From JASEGV01 sp037443545 (GTDB lineage: Bacteria; Bacteroidota; Ignavibacteria; UBA10030; BY39): DNA of 64,000 nt. The position numbers were made by a program, and so were the translations under genes. Where the stretch lies: the NCBI GenBank assembly GCA_037443545.1, contig JBBIOD010000004.1:24326-88325 (forward strand), given 5' to 3'. Below, piece after piece: positions 52,850-63,101 of the stretch. The stretch's first letter is position 1, and each line of letters opens with the position of its first letter. Below the pieces are notes generated by a model that was not told where the DNA came from, searched no databases, and saw only the letters and a program-made list of their open reading frames with translations.

Positions 52850-55117
52850 ATGAACCAGGAATTAATTTTAATATTAACAATTTCGAACCTGCTAATACCA
52901 TTAGTATCGTTTTTGATCTTAATATTCTTCGGCAAACGGCTCCCTCGCGGCGGCGATGTTATCGGAACGTCTCTTTTATTTGCGATGCTTGCATCAGCTT
53001 TGACTGTAATGTTTTCCAAACTCATCCTTTTCCCCGATGACGTAATACAAGTATCTTTCAAATGGCTTACTTTCGGGAATGTTCCTTTTATCGGACAGCT
53101 CGATCTACATTTAGGAATGGTCGTCGATAATCTATCTGCAATTATGGTTGTTGTGGTTGCAATCGTAAGCGCACTCGTTCATCTCTTCTCAATCGGATAT
53201 ATGAAAGATGATATCCGCTATTCACGCTACTTCGCTTATCTCGGTTTCTTCACTTTTTCGATGATGATAATTGTCATTACCAATAACTTTTTTACAATGT
53301 ATGTTGGTTGGGAATTAGTCGGTATAAGCTCGTATCTGTTAATTGGTCATTGGTTCGAGAAGAAGTCAGCATCCGATGCTGCGATAAAGGCATTCATTGT
53401 AAACCGGATAGGCGACCTTGGAATGTTTGCCGGTGTGATGATAATATTTTTTACCTTCAGAACATTCTCGTTCGATGCAATTTTTTCGGCGATAGCGTCC
53501 GGTCAAATTCCGATGGGAAGCGAAACTTGGCTAACCGCAGCGGGCATTTTAATTTTCTGCGGTGCGATAGGAAAATCGGCACAATTTCCTCTACACGTAT
53601 GGCTGCCCGATGCTATGGAGGGTCCAACGCCTGTTAGCGCATTGATTCATGCCGCAACTATGGTTGCGGCAGGTGTTTATCTTGTCGCCCGTGTATTTGT
53701 TATGTTCACAGCCGACTCTTTAATATTTATTTCTTACATCGGTGCGATAACTGCTTTCGTTGCCGCAACAATTGCGATCACCCAAAATGATATCAAAAAA
53801 GTTCTAGCTTACTCAACAATCTCTCAACTCGGTTATATGATTATGGGGCTTGGAGTAGGAGCTTACACTGCCGGATTTTTCCACCTCGTAACGCACGCCA
53901 TGTTTAAAGCCGGTCTGTTCCTCGGTTCGGGTTCGGTTATTTACGGAATGCACCACTCTCTTCATCACCAACACGATCATCTCACCGACCCGCAGGATAT
54001 TCGCAATATGGGGGGCTTGAAGAAAAAGATGCCTGTTACATTCTGGACTTTCCTTATTTTTACTCTTGCAATTTCAGGCGTACCACTTACTTCCGGGTTC
54101 TTGAGTAAAGATTCAATATTGGCAGGGACACTCGCTTACGGAAATTTAACGGGGCATTATTTGATTCCGGTTATCGGATTCTTAGTTGCCGGGCTTACAG
54201 CTTTCTATATGTTTAGGGTTGTGATAATTACATTTTTCGGTGAGCACAAAGATAAACACCGCATCGAACTCATTCACGAATCACCGGCAGTTATGACGAT
54301 TCCATTGATAGTGTTTGCAGTTTTTTCTTTCTTTGCATTTTACTCGTTCAATCCGTTCGATGCAACCGCAGGATGGATTTATCAGTTGTTACCAAAACCT
54401 GAGTCGGTTGTTCCTATGGCAATGCGAGCAGCTAGCGTTGAAATATTCGGCGAAGCATTTCATCACGCTCACTATCCGGCAATGTTTTTATCGCTTGCTG
54501 TTGCTGGTTTAGGTATTCTGTTAGCTTTTGCTACCTACCACTGGAAAAAAATTAACGCCGATGCAATCGCAAATCGGTTCAGCGGGCTTTATAAATTTTT
54601 ACTTAATAAATGGTACTTCGATGAGTTGTACGGATTTGTTTTTGTTGCAGGCACTCACGCTGTAACACGAATTATGAGATGGTTCGATAACAATATCATT
54701 GATGGTCTCGTGAACAACACGGGCAATTGGACGGTTGCTTTTACACTGGGCTATAAAGAACAATGGAAAGAACGCACATTAAGCAGTTCAATCTACATGA
54801 CAGTCGCTATTCTTACATCAGTTTTTGTCGCCATATTTTCGTCGTCGGCACTCTGGCCCGATGCAACGGGATTTTTTAATTACATAGGTGCAATCGCAGG
54901 CGGAGTGCTTGCCGGACTGCTAACTCTGTTTTGTTTTTGGGTGGGTGCCGGCGGCTTCGATAAGTATGTTGTCGATGGCATGGTAAACGGGGTTGCGTAT
55001 CTTTCTGGTTTCTTCGGTTTAGTTTTTAGAAAATTTCAAACAGGTCGGGTTCAAACATATCTGATTTTTGCGATGTTTGGATTTATGATATTGTATTTTG
55101 TTTTTAGAACGTTTTAA
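52850..55117 (+). CDS. nuoL: NADH-quinone oxidoreductase subunit L
   Basis: 755 residues, the largest antiporter-like subunit. Core motifs: MYVGWELVGISSYLLIGHWFEK (the TM5 Glu), WLPDAMEGPTPVSALIHAATMVAAGVYLVAR, ITQNDIKKVLAYSTISQLGYM and FLSKDSILAG. The C-terminal extension with the lateral helix (from about 560, HWKKINADAIANRFSGLYKF) is present. Starts 9 bp after nuoK. Confidence 0.96.
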   Translation: MNQELILILTISNLLIPLVSFLILIFFGKRLPRGGDVIGTSLLFAMLASALTVMFSKLILFPDDVIQVSFKWLTFGNVPFIGQLDLHLGMVVDNLSAIMVVVVAIVSALVHLFSIGYMKDDIRYSRYFAYLGFFTFSMMIIVITNNFFTMYVGWELVGISSYLLIGHWFEKKSASDAAIKAFIVNRIGDLGMFAGVMIIFFTFRTFSFDAIFSAIASGQIPMGSETWLTAAGILIFCGAIGKSAQFPLHVWLPDAMEGPTPVSALIHAATMVAAGVYLVARVFVMFTADSLIFISYIGAITAFVAATIAITQNDIKKVLAYSTISQLGYMIMGLGVGAYTAGFFHLVTHAMFKAGLFLGSGSVIYGMHHSLHHQHDHLTDPQDIRNMGGLKKKMPVTFWTFLIFTLAISGVPLTSGFLSKDSILAGTLAYGNLTGHYLIPVIGFLVAGLTAFYMFRVVIITFFGEHKDKHRIELIHESPAVMTIPLIVFAVFSFFAFYSFNPFDATAGWIYQLLPKPESVVPMAMRAASVEIFGEAFHHAHYPAMFLSLAVAGLGILLAFATYHWKKINADAIANRFSGLYKFLLNKWYFDELYGFVFVAGTHAVTRIMRWFDNNIIDGLVNNTGNWTVAFTLGYKEQWKERTLSSSIYMTVAILTSVFVAIFSSSALWPDATGFFNYIGAIAGGVLAGLLTLFCFWVGAGGFDKYVVDGMVNGVAYLSGFFGLVFRKFQTGRVQTYLIFAMFGFMILYFVFRTF

Positions 55118-55148
55118 TCAATTAACATTACGGAGTATATAAGCTTCA

Positions 55149-56753
55149 ATGGAACTAAAATTTCTTAACATTGGAATATTAACTTGGATTACATTCTTAC
55201 CAATCATAGGGATGATATTCATTCTCTTAATTCCTAAACAAAACGGGAATGCCATACGGTGGACTTCAGTGGTTTTTACCGGCTTACAGGTAATTCTTGC
55301 TGTGCTAATTTATTTAGGGTTCAATAGAAGTCTCCCCGGTATCAACAATGCTGAAACATTTCAATTTGTAGAAAAATTTAACTGGATTAATGTTCAAAGT
55401 GTGCCTTGGATCGGTAGGATTGATATCGACTACTTTGTGGGTATCGACGGTTTAAGTGTTACGATGGTGTTGTTAACAGCCCTTATTTCTTTCATTGCAG
55501 TTTTTGCCTCGTGGAACATCAAGAAATCGCTGAACGGTTATTTTGCGTTATTACTTCTGTTAGATACGGGTATGATGGGTGTGTTCGTATCGCTCGACTT
55601 TTTCCTGTTCTACGTTTTTTGGGAAGTAATGCTGCTGCCGATGTATTTCTTAATCGGTATTTGGGGTGGACCTCGCCGCGAGTACGCTGCTATTAAATTT
55701 TTCCTCTATACGCTATTCGGAAGCGTGTTGATGCTTCTTGTAATGTTAGCCCTTTATTTTAGTGTCTCTTATGTCGATCCTGCGACAGGCGAAAAAGTTC
55801 ACACATTCAATATGTTGATGATGATGAATCCCGCTAACTACGATCCGAACTCTTTACTCGGCGGACTTCATACAATTTGGCGATACGTTGCATACGTAGG
55901 TTTGTTCATCGGCTTTGCTATCAAAGTTCCGATCTTTCCTTTCCACACTTGGTTGCCCGATGCACACGTCGAAGCCCCAACTGCAATCAGTGTTATATTA
56001 GCAGGCGTTTTGTTAAAGATGGGAACTTACGGTTTGCTGAGAGTTTCATACCCGATGTTCCCCGATGGGATGGTTTACTTTGCGATTCCACTCGCAATAC
56101 TTGGCTTTATAAATATCGTATATGGAGCGCTGGTCGCGATGGCGCAGACCGATTTCAAAAAGTTGATTGCATACTCAAGCATCAGTCACATGGGGGTAGT
56201 AATTTTAGGTATGGCTGCCCTCAACACGCAAGGTGTAACCGGTGCAGTAATGCAGATGTTCAATCACGGAACAATCACCGCAATGCTCTTCTTGATTGTG
56301 GGTGTAATTTACGACCGTGCACACACACGCGGACTTAACGATTTTGGCGGACTCGCTCAGCAGATGCCTCGATATACGGGTATCGTAACGGTAGCTTTTT
56401 TTGCAGCTCTAGGCTTACCCGGATTAAGCGGATTTATAAGCGAAGCCTTTGCATTCTTGGGTGCATTCCAGGTGTTCAGGTGGATTACTATTGCTTCAAC
56501 TTTAGGTATTGTGCTGACAGCCGCTTATATGTTATGGACTTTGCAAAGAATTTTTCTTGGAACACTTCCCGAAAAATGGAAAAACCTACCAGACATTAAT
56601 GGACGCGAACTTTTTACATTGATTCCATTAGCCATTATCGTGATCTTTTTAGGTATTTATCCGAGTCCGTTAATTGATTTAATGAATTCATCAATCAATC
56701 ATTTGGTCGAATTTGTAAGTGCGGGGGCTGGGATGCCGATGCCTACTCCATGA
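55149..56753 (+). CDS. nuoM: NADH-quinone oxidoreductase subunit M
   Basis: 534 residues. Antiporter-like subunit with FYVFWEVMLLPMYFLIGIWGG (TM5 Glu), FPFHTWLPDAHVEAPTAISVILAGVLLKMGTYG, MAQTDFKKLIAYSSISHMG and FNHGTITAMLFLIVGVIYDR. CGGAG lies about 15 bp before the ATG. The 31-bp gap to nuoL is empty. Confidence 0.96.
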   Translation: MELKFLNIGILTWITFLPIIGMIFILLIPKQNGNAIRWTSVVFTGLQVILAVLIYLGFNRSLPGINNAETFQFVEKFNWINVQSVPWIGRIDIDYFVGIDGLSVTMVLLTALISFIAVFASWNIKKSLNGYFALLLLLDTGMMGVFVSLDFFLFYVFWEVMLLPMYFLIGIWGGPRREYAAIKFFLYTLFGSVLMLLVMLALYFSVSYVDPATGEKVHTFNMLMMMNPANYDPNSLLGGLHTIWRYVAYVGLFIGFAIKVPIFPFHTWLPDAHVEAPTAISVILAGVLLKMGTYGLLRVSYPMFPDGMVYFAIPLAILGFINIVYGALVAMAQTDFKKLIAYSSISHMGVVILGMAALNTQGVTGAVMQMFNHGTITAMLFLIVGVIYDRAHTRGLNDFGGLAQQMPRYTGIVTVAFFAALGLPGLSGFISEAFAFLGAFQVFRWITIASTLGIVLTAAYMLWTLQRIFLGTLPEKWKNLPDINGRELFTLIPLAIIVIFLGIYPSPLIDLMNSSINHLVEFVSAGAGMPMPTP

Positions 56754-56820
56754 TGGGAGTATATGATATTTAAGTAATCGAGTAGATGAGATTTTTTTTT
56801 TTAATTTTTAATTGGATTTT

Positions 56821-58314
56821 ATGTTACAACAAATATTAGACAGCGTAAAAATATTTCAGCCGGAAATTACTCTCGTTATTGTTCTTTGTGCGGCTCTATT
56901 GATCGATTTGATCGTTAAAAACAAACCGCAGCTTATTGCATCGATTGTTATTGCTGGTTTGTTTGTCGCCGGGTATTTCGTAATCCAACAAAACGGAGTA
57001 GCTGTTTCGATTTTTAGTGGTATGTTTGTTGTCGACTCGTTTTCGGTTTTCTTCAAAGTAATTATTTTATTGACTTCAATTTTTGTAGTTATGTTCTCGA
57101 TGCAATCGAAAGAACTTAACAACGGAAAACGGAAGTTAGGCGAGTATTATGCTTTCGTTATTTCTATGACTTTAGGAATGTTTTTGATGACCGGCGCCAG
57201 CAATTTACTAATGATGTATCTTTCTATCGAACTTACCTCTTTAAGCTCATACATACTTGCCGGATACAAAAAAGAAACTCCGGATTCCAGTGAAGCATCG
57301 CTCAAATATATTATTTACGGTGCAGTATCATCGGGTATGCTGCTTTACGGAATTTCAATACTATACGGGCTGACAGGCTCGCTGAATATATACGACGTAA
57401 ATCAGGTAATACAACAAGGCGGAGTCGGCTTGCTTGCTTTGATAACCGCAAACCTGTTAATGATTGTCGGTTTTGGTTTTAAAATATCGGCCGTCCCGTT
57501 CCACTTCTGGACGCCCGATGTTTACGAAGGTGCACCTATCACAATTACAGCATTCTTATCAGTGGCGTCGAAAGCTGCCGGTTTTGCTCTGATGATGCGT
57601 TACTTCTTTGTAAGTTATTACGACCCGCTGGCAAGTGCAATCAACGGTTATTTCACTACCGTTGGTGGTTTCGATTGGCACATCATAATCGCGATTCTTT
57701 CGGTCGCTACTATGACAATCGGAAACTTCACAGCGGTTTGGCAGAACAATCTCAAGCGTCTACTTGCTTATTCAAGTATCGCCCACGCCGGTTATATGAT
57801 GATGGGTGTTGTAGTATTAAACAACGAAGGAATTTCTGCAATAATGATTTACTTTGCAACTTACCTGTTCATGAACTTGGGTGCTTTTTATATCGTAATG
57901 TTGATTGCAGACAAAATAGGGAGTGAAGATATCGATGCATATAAAGGTTTAGGGTATAAAGCACCGTTTATATCCTTGGTGTTAGCGATATTTTTGATCT
58001 CTTTGACCGGACTTCCGCCAACTGCCGGATTTATCGGGAAGTTATATCTCTTCGCAGCGCTAATAAACAACGGTTGGATATGGCTCGCCATTGTCGGTGT
58101 GTTAAACAGCGTTGTATCGCTTTACTATTATGTTCGCATTTTCAGAAATATGTTTTTACGCGACATCGATATCGAACACGAACCCACCAAGTTCAGCCCG
58201 TCTCATTTTATTGTTGCTCTTTTATTAGTTATCCCGACTTTGGTTTTGGGGTTGTATTTCGGACCGCTTGTCGATTTTGCACAAGCTTCGGTTGGAATAT
58301 TCGGTATTAAGTAA
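56821..58314 (+). CDS. nuoN: NADH-quinone oxidoreductase subunit N
   Basis: 497 residues from the ATG at 56821 (an upstream TTG at 56812 is in frame but less likely). Antiporter-like subunit: MYLSIELTSLSSYILAGYKK (TM5 Glu), VPFHFWTPDVYEGAPITITAFLSVASKAAGF, WQNNLKRLLAYSSIAHAGYMM and LTGLPPTAGFIGKLYLF. Last gene of the operon, followed by a terminator. Confidence 0.96.
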   Translation: MLQQILDSVKIFQPEITLVIVLCAALLIDLIVKNKPQLIASIVIAGLFVAGYFVIQQNGVAVSIFSGMFVVDSFSVFFKVIILLTSIFVVMFSMQSKELNNGKRKLGEYYAFVISMTLGMFLMTGASNLLMMYLSIELTSLSSYILAGYKKETPDSSEASLKYIIYGAVSSGMLLYGISILYGLTGSLNIYDVNQVIQQGGVGLLALITANLLMIVGFGFKISAVPFHFWTPDVYEGAPITITAFLSVASKAAGFALMMRYFFVSYYDPLASAINGYFTTVGGFDWHIIIAILSVATMTIGNFTAVWQNNLKRLLAYSSIAHAGYMMMGVVVLNNEGISAIMIYFATYLFMNLGAFYIVMLIADKIGSEDIDAYKGLGYKAPFISLVLAIFLISLTGLPPTAGFIGKLYLFAALINNGWIWLAIVGVLNSVVSLYYYVRIFRNMFLRDIDIEHEPTKFSPSHFIVALLLVIPTLVLGLYFGPLVDFAQASVGIFGIK

Positions 58315-58333
58315 ATAGAGTAAGCATCCATCA

Positions 58334-58372
58334 AGCCGTAACTGAAAGCAATTAAGTTAGTTATGGCTTTTT
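58334..58372 (+). terminator. Intrinsic terminator of nuo operon
   Basis: AGCCGTAACT (58334-58343) pairs over ten bases (one G-T) with AGTTATGGCT (58359-58368), followed by a run of five T. Lies 20 bp past the nuoN stop. Confidence 0.85.
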
Positions 58373-58432
58373 AAATTATACCATACTAAAACAGTATTTG
58401 CTCATTACCAATTTTATTCTTTTATTTGTGCC

Positions 58433-59467
58433 ATGAAATTATTAATTCTCTACGTAATAAGTGTTAATATTGTATTCTCACTCAATGAAAATTTCTCGGC
58501 TAAGAAAGGCGAGGCGGATTCGGTAATCTCTCAGTATCGAATAATGGGTTATGATAGTACATGGAAGAATACAGCTGTTGTTTATCACCAATTATGGTCG
58601 CAACTTCCCGCCGGTAGATATAAATTTGAAATTCGCGAATACTATCCTGTACAAAATCGTTATAGCGAAGTAACTTCGTTGAACATCGAAACTAAATTTC
58701 CCTTCTGGAAGCAATTTAATTTTTGGTGGCTAACAGTCGTTATTTTAATTTTCTTTTGGTTACTCCGTAAATACGAAATAAAAAATAAATACATCTCGAA
58801 ACAAGCGATTCAAGAGAAACAGCGAGCTGTTGAAACGGAACGAAGCCGTATTGCCCGCGACTTTCACGACGGCATTGGTAGTTCACTTTCACAAATATCA
58901 ATAACATTAGATGTCGCGAATAAAAAAATAGCTTCGGGAGATATTGCGGCAGCTCAACATGATATTAATCTTACAGCATCAACGATATATACATTGATGA
59001 ATGGCTTACGTGATATAATATGGGCATTAGACCCATCGACGAGTAGTTATCTGGATTTGACTGCGTTTATTAGGCACTACGCTGCACGATTTCTTCAATC
59101 GAAAGATATTAAGTTATTTTTTGAATCGGATTCCAACAACGAAAATCTGTTATTTACTTCCGAATTCCGTAGAAATGTTTTCTTCATCACTAAAGAAGCT
59201 CTAACGAATGTATGTAAATATTCAAAAGCAACAAAAGTTGATTTCGAAATTACAATAAAGGGTAACGAGTTCAATTTGAAAATTGCAGATAACGGGTGTG
59301 GATTTGAACCTTGCATTGAAAACACCGACCCGCGAAACGGGAGAGGGCTGAATAATATGATTTCACGCGCTGAAGCTCTGGATGGAATTTTGAACATCCA
59401 ATCTATTAAGGATAATGGAACTATAATTTCACTGAGGATTCCAACCTTAGACTCGCACACTATTTAA
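58433..59467 (+). CDS. NarL-type sensor histidine kinase with Y_Y_Y domain but no propeller
   Basis: 344 residues. N-terminal signal-like stretch, then part of a Y_Y_Y domain (about 30-88: SQYRIMGYDSTWKN, PAGRYKFEIREYYP, FPFWKQFNFWW), one membrane helix (about 97-112), a coiled linker, and the HisKA_3 dimerisation domain with His145 in RIARDFHDGIGSSLSQI. ATPase motifs ADNGCGFEP and GRGLNNMISRAEAL close it. Full-length relatives carry about 600-700 residues of Reg_prop beta-propeller before Y_Y_Y; here it is absent. The response regulator follows after 52 bp. Confidence 0.9.
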   Translation: MKLLILYVISVNIVFSLNENFSAKKGEADSVISQYRIMGYDSTWKNTAVVYHQLWSQLPAGRYKFEIREYYPVQNRYSEVTSLNIETKFPFWKQFNFWWLTVVILIFFWLLRKYEIKNKYISKQAIQEKQRAVETERSRIARDFHDGIGSSLSQISITLDVANKKIASGDIAAAQHDINLTASTIYTLMNGLRDIIWALDPSTSSYLDLTAFIRHYAARFLQSKDIKLFFESDSNNENLLFTSEFRRNVFFITKEALTNVCKYSKATKVDFEITIKGNEFNLKIADNGCGFEPCIENTDPRNGRGLNNMISRAEALDGILNIQSIKDNGTIISLRIPTLDSHTI

Positions 59468-59519
59468 CCACATTAAAATGTGTTTTAAATTAGTAATTAT
59501 ATTATATATTGTATCTAAA

Positions 59520-60167
59520 ATGACAACTATAAAAGTAGCAATTGTAGAAGACGACAACCTAATCCGAAACGGTATCGAGTATGTATTGAATAATACTCCG
59601 GGCTTCGAATGTGTAGGCTCGTTTAATTCGGGTGATGCAGCTCTGAAAAAATTACCGATAGATGATGTAGATGTTGTGCTGATGGATATCAATATGCCCG
59701 GTATTTCGGGAATTGATTGTGTTAAAGAACTTCGAAAACGCAGGTCCGATTTAAACATTTTGATGCTCACAGTTTACGAAACCTCGGATAATATTTTTAG
59801 GTCGTTAACTGCCGGAGCCAGCGGATATGTTTTGAAAAACACACCGATAGATGAATTGTTGAAAGCGATTCAAGAGCTTGACGAAGGAGGCGCCCCGATG
59901 TCCAACGAAATCGCCCGCAAAGTTATTAAAGTTTTTCAAATAAAACCTGCTGAGGAAACTGAAGAACTATCGAAAAGAGAATATGAAATCGTTTCCGAGT
60001 TAGCCAGAGGGTTGACTTACGAAGAAATTGCAGACAAACTATTTATCAGCATCCAAACCGTCCGTTTTCATATCAAAAATATGTACAGCAAACTACACGT
60101 CCACTCCCGCACCCAAGCAGTAACGAAGGTATTTCAACAAGGGCATATAAATCGTAATGATGTGTAA
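59520..60167 (+). CDS. LuxR/NarL-family response regulator
   Basis: 215 residues from the ATG at 59520 (TTG/ATG starts further upstream overlap AT-rich leader). Receiver domain 1-120 with phosphoacceptor Asp56 in VLMDINMPG, Lys105-region SGYVLKNTP. GerE/LuxR HTH about 150-212: LSKREYEIVSELARGLTYEEIADKLFISIQTVRFHIKNMY. Partner of the preceding kinase by position. Target genes unknown. Confidence 0.94.
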   Translation: MTTIKVAIVEDDNLIRNGIEYVLNNTPGFECVGSFNSGDAALKKLPIDDVDVVLMDINMPGISGIDCVKELRKRRSDLNILMLTVYETSDNIFRSLTAGASGYVLKNTPIDELLKAIQELDEGGAPMSNEIARKVIKVFQIKPAEETEELSKREYEIVSELARGLTYEEIADKLFISIQTVRFHIKNMYSKLHVHSRTQAVTKVFQQGHINRNDV

Positions 60168-60196
60168 AGTTTTAATAGTTAATTAGGAGAAATAGT

Positions 60197-62308
60197 ATGA
60201 ATATTCAAGAAAATAAAATATACAGGAAAACGATTGCGAGTTATTTCGTTATAGCAGTCATTATCCTGGTTTTCACATCGTTAAATTTTTATTACAACCT
60301 TTCAATTTTGAAATTCATATTTTTTGAAGCAATATTTTTGATAGGCATCGTCATTTGGATAATAATGATAACCCGAAAATATTTAGTTGGCAGCTTGCTC
60401 GCGATATCAAAAACAAAAGATAGTGTTGAGGATAAATTAATAGAACAGACTATGCAATTGCTATTTACAGCCCTTGAAGCAGCTGCGAATTCAATTATGG
60501 TGACTGATAAATCTGGAAATATTCAATGGGTGAACAAAGCATTCACAACGTTAAGTGGGTATTCGAAAGATGAGGTTGTCGGAAAAAATCCCCGTTTTTT
60601 GAAGACAAATAAACTTGATCCGAAATTTTATCAACACCTGTGGGAAACAATTCTTTCAGGAAAAATTTGGAGTGGTAGATTAGAAAATAAGCGTAAAGAT
60701 GGTACATTGTATATCGATGAGTCGATGATTACACCCGTAACTGATAACAACGGAGAGATAACACATTTTATCGCAGTTAAGCAGGATGTAACAGAAAGAA
60801 TTAAATCGGAAAATCAACTCAAAGAATTAGAACAAAAGTATCGAAGTTTTTTTGAAGATGATGTTACGGGAGATTGCATAACAACAACGGACGGTCAAAT
60901 ATTAATGTGCAACCCGGCATTTGCTGAAATGTTTAGATTTACATCTGTCAGTGAGGCACAGGATACAAACATTGCTGCTCTATACCGTGATGTGAATACC
61001 TTCCAACTATTACTCTCAAAATTGGTAAAATATAAAAAACTAAATAATTATGAAGTAGAGATGGTCAGAAAAGATGGCTCTTCGGCTTACATGATTGCAA
61101 ATTACATAGGTGTTTTCGATAAGTCAGGGATGCTACAAGAAATTAAGGTCTATCTGATAGATGATACCCGACGGCGAATGCTTGAAAATCAGCTTATCCA
61201 AACTCAAAAGATGGATGGAATCGGAACGTTTGCCAGCAGGATTGCTCATGATTTCAATAATATATTAGGAATCATACTCGGACATGCTTCGTTAATAGAA
61301 GCACAAAATTATGATTTTAAGGTGGGTGAAAAAAGTAATCAAGCTATTACTGAAGCCGCGTTACGGGGTGCAGACGTCGTAAAACAATTGCTGACTTTTA
61401 CGCGGAAAACTGAACTATTTCGTGAACCCGTCCAAATAAATGATGTCGTATCAGATGTAGTGAAATTTATCGGCGAATCATTCCCAAAAACTATTAATAC
61501 CGTCTTGCATCTTGAAGAAAACTTACCAACACTTGTTGCTGATAGAACTCAACTCCATCAGGTACTCATTAACCTGTGCGTCAATGCTCGCGACGCAATG
61601 CCGCAAGGAGGCGAATTGCATATATCAACACAACTGAAAAAAAATATCCAAGATTATATTATACTCAAGGTAAGGGATACCGGCACCGGAATGGAAGAGA
61701 AAGTAATTAACCGGATTTATGAACCTTTCTTTACCACGAAAGATTTTAATCAAGGAACCGGTTTGGGCTTGTCAGTCGTGTTCGGAATTATTCAAAACCA
61801 TAAAGGTTTTATTGAAGTAAAAAGCAAGGTGGGTGAAGGGAGCGAATTTATTATTTCGTTACCGTTAATAAACAATGGAATTATTGTTGAGAATAATACA
61901 ATTACTAACTCCACTACTATCGGAGGAAATGAAACCATATTAGTTATCGAAGATGAACAATCGCTCCGAGAGTTGATAAAAGAATTTTTGATTTCAAATG
62001 GATATAATGTAATAACCGCGACCGATGGCGAGGATGGGCTTATTATCTACAAACAAAATATCAATGAAATACAATTAGTATTCTCGGATATTGGATTGCC
62101 TAAAATAGATGGCTTTACTTTGTTCGAAAATATGAAAACATTACACCCCAGAGTAAAAACAATCCTTACGAGTGGTTTTATGGAAGCAAGCAAAAAGTCT
62201 AAAATCATAAATGCCGGGGTAAAAGATTTTATACAAAAACCATATCACCCGGAGGATGTTTTAAGGAAAATCAGGAAGGTCCTTGATTTAGAAGAAATTA
62301 AAATATAA
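60197..62308 (+). CDS. PAS-domain hybrid sensor histidine kinase
   Basis: 703 residues, AGGAGA upstream of the ATG. Two membrane helices (about 12-30, 38-58), PAS1 about 85-200 (ANSIMVTDKSGNIQWVNKAF), PAS2 about 210-325, HisKA with His351 in RIAHDFNNILGII, HATPase (VNARDAMPQGG, VRDTGTGM, GTGLGLSVV), and a C-terminal receiver with Asp631 in LVFSDIGLPKIDG. No periplasmic domain, so the signal is probably sensed inside or by the PAS domains. Probably cotranscribed with the LuxR regulator. Confidence 0.93.
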   Translation: MNIQENKIYRKTIASYFVIAVIILVFTSLNFYYNLSILKFIFFEAIFLIGIVIWIIMITRKYLVGSLLAISKTKDSVEDKLIEQTMQLLFTALEAAANSIMVTDKSGNIQWVNKAFTTLSGYSKDEVVGKNPRFLKTNKLDPKFYQHLWETILSGKIWSGRLENKRKDGTLYIDESMITPVTDNNGEITHFIAVKQDVTERIKSENQLKELEQKYRSFFEDDVTGDCITTTDGQILMCNPAFAEMFRFTSVSEAQDTNIAALYRDVNTFQLLLSKLVKYKKLNNYEVEMVRKDGSSAYMIANYIGVFDKSGMLQEIKVYLIDDTRRRMLENQLIQTQKMDGIGTFASRIAHDFNNILGIILGHASLIEAQNYDFKVGEKSNQAITEAALRGADVVKQLLTFTRKTELFREPVQINDVVSDVVKFIGESFPKTINTVLHLEENLPTLVADRTQLHQVLINLCVNARDAMPQGGELHISTQLKKNIQDYIILKVRDTGTGMEEKVINRIYEPFFTTKDFNQGTGLGLSVVFGIIQNHKGFIEVKSKVGEGSEFIISLPLINNGIIVENNTITNSTTIGGNETILVIEDEQSLRELIKEFLISNGYNVITATDGEDGLIIYKQNINEIQLVFSDIGLPKIDGFTLFENMKTLHPRVKTILTSGFMEASKKSKIINAGVKDFIQKPYHPEDVLRKIRKVLDLEEIKI

Positions 62309-62324
62309 CGTGAATCGCCGATAA

Positions 62325-63092
62325 CTATTTAATATTCATTTTGTAAATTAACCTTGCACCCTCGAGCACTAACCACGGTTCGCAATGAATTTTAAAAGTG
62401 CTTTTTCGGCAAATAAATTTTGAGTAGCCCCCTGTTGCTAAGATGTTGGCTTTTTTGCCCAATTTGTTTTCAATCCGTTTTATCATTCCCTCCATTGCAT
62501 CTAATGCGCCATACATAATGCCCGACTGCATACTTTCGACAGTGTTTTTGCCGATTACATTTTCGGGGAAATGGAGTTCAACTTTAGGTAAACGTGCAGC
62601 ACGCCTGTGCAATTCGCCGCCGGCTGTTTCTATACCCGGCGATATTACGCCGCCAAGATAATCGCCACGTGATGAGATAACGTCGTATGTCGTGGCTGTT
62701 CCAAAATCTACAATAATTGCCGGACCTCCATATTTTTGGTGGGCAGCAACAGCATTGCACAAACGGTCGGCGCCTACAGCCATCGGGTCATCGTATTTTA
62801 CTTTTATTCCAAGTTTTAATGCAGCCGATACGATTATCGGTTTTACTTGAAAATATTTTTCAGCCATACGCTTAAAAATATCCGTTAAATTAGGAACGAC
62901 TGATGAAATTATTATTCCACCAATATTGGTTGGCGACACATTAATTTGCTCAGATAATAATTTTACTATTAGGAAACTCTCATCCTCGGTGCGGGTAATC
63001 GTGCTCGATAGTCGCCAGTGGGATATCAATTTTTCTTCATTAAATACTCCAACTACAGTATGAGTATTACCGATATCAATAGATAGTAACAT
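62325..63092 (-). CDS. coaX: Type III pantothenate kinase
   Basis: 255 residues. First step of CoA synthesis from pantothenate, feedback-insensitive class. ASKHA fold: DIGNTHTVVGVF (phosphate 1), SSVVPNLTDIF, MAVGADRLCNAVAA, VDFGTATTYDVIS and GGVISPGIETAGGELHRRAARLP. Convergent with the hybrid kinase (16-bp gap). birA lies 9 bp upstream in the same direction, the common birA-coaX pairing. Confidence 0.96.
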   Translation of the reverse strand: MLLSIDIGNTHTVVGVFNEEKLISHWRLSSTITRTEDESFLIVKLLSEQINVSPTNIGGIIISSVVPNLTDIFKRMAEKYFQVKPIIVSAALKLGIKVKYDDPMAVGADRLCNAVAAHQKYGGPAIIVDFGTATTYDVISSRGDYLGGVISPGIETAGGELHRRAARLPKVELHFPENVIGKNTVESMQSGIMYGALDAMEGMIKRIENKLGKKANILATGGYSKFICRKSTFKIHCEPWLVLEGARLIYKMNIK

Positions 63093-63101
63093 AGTTTATT
63101 C

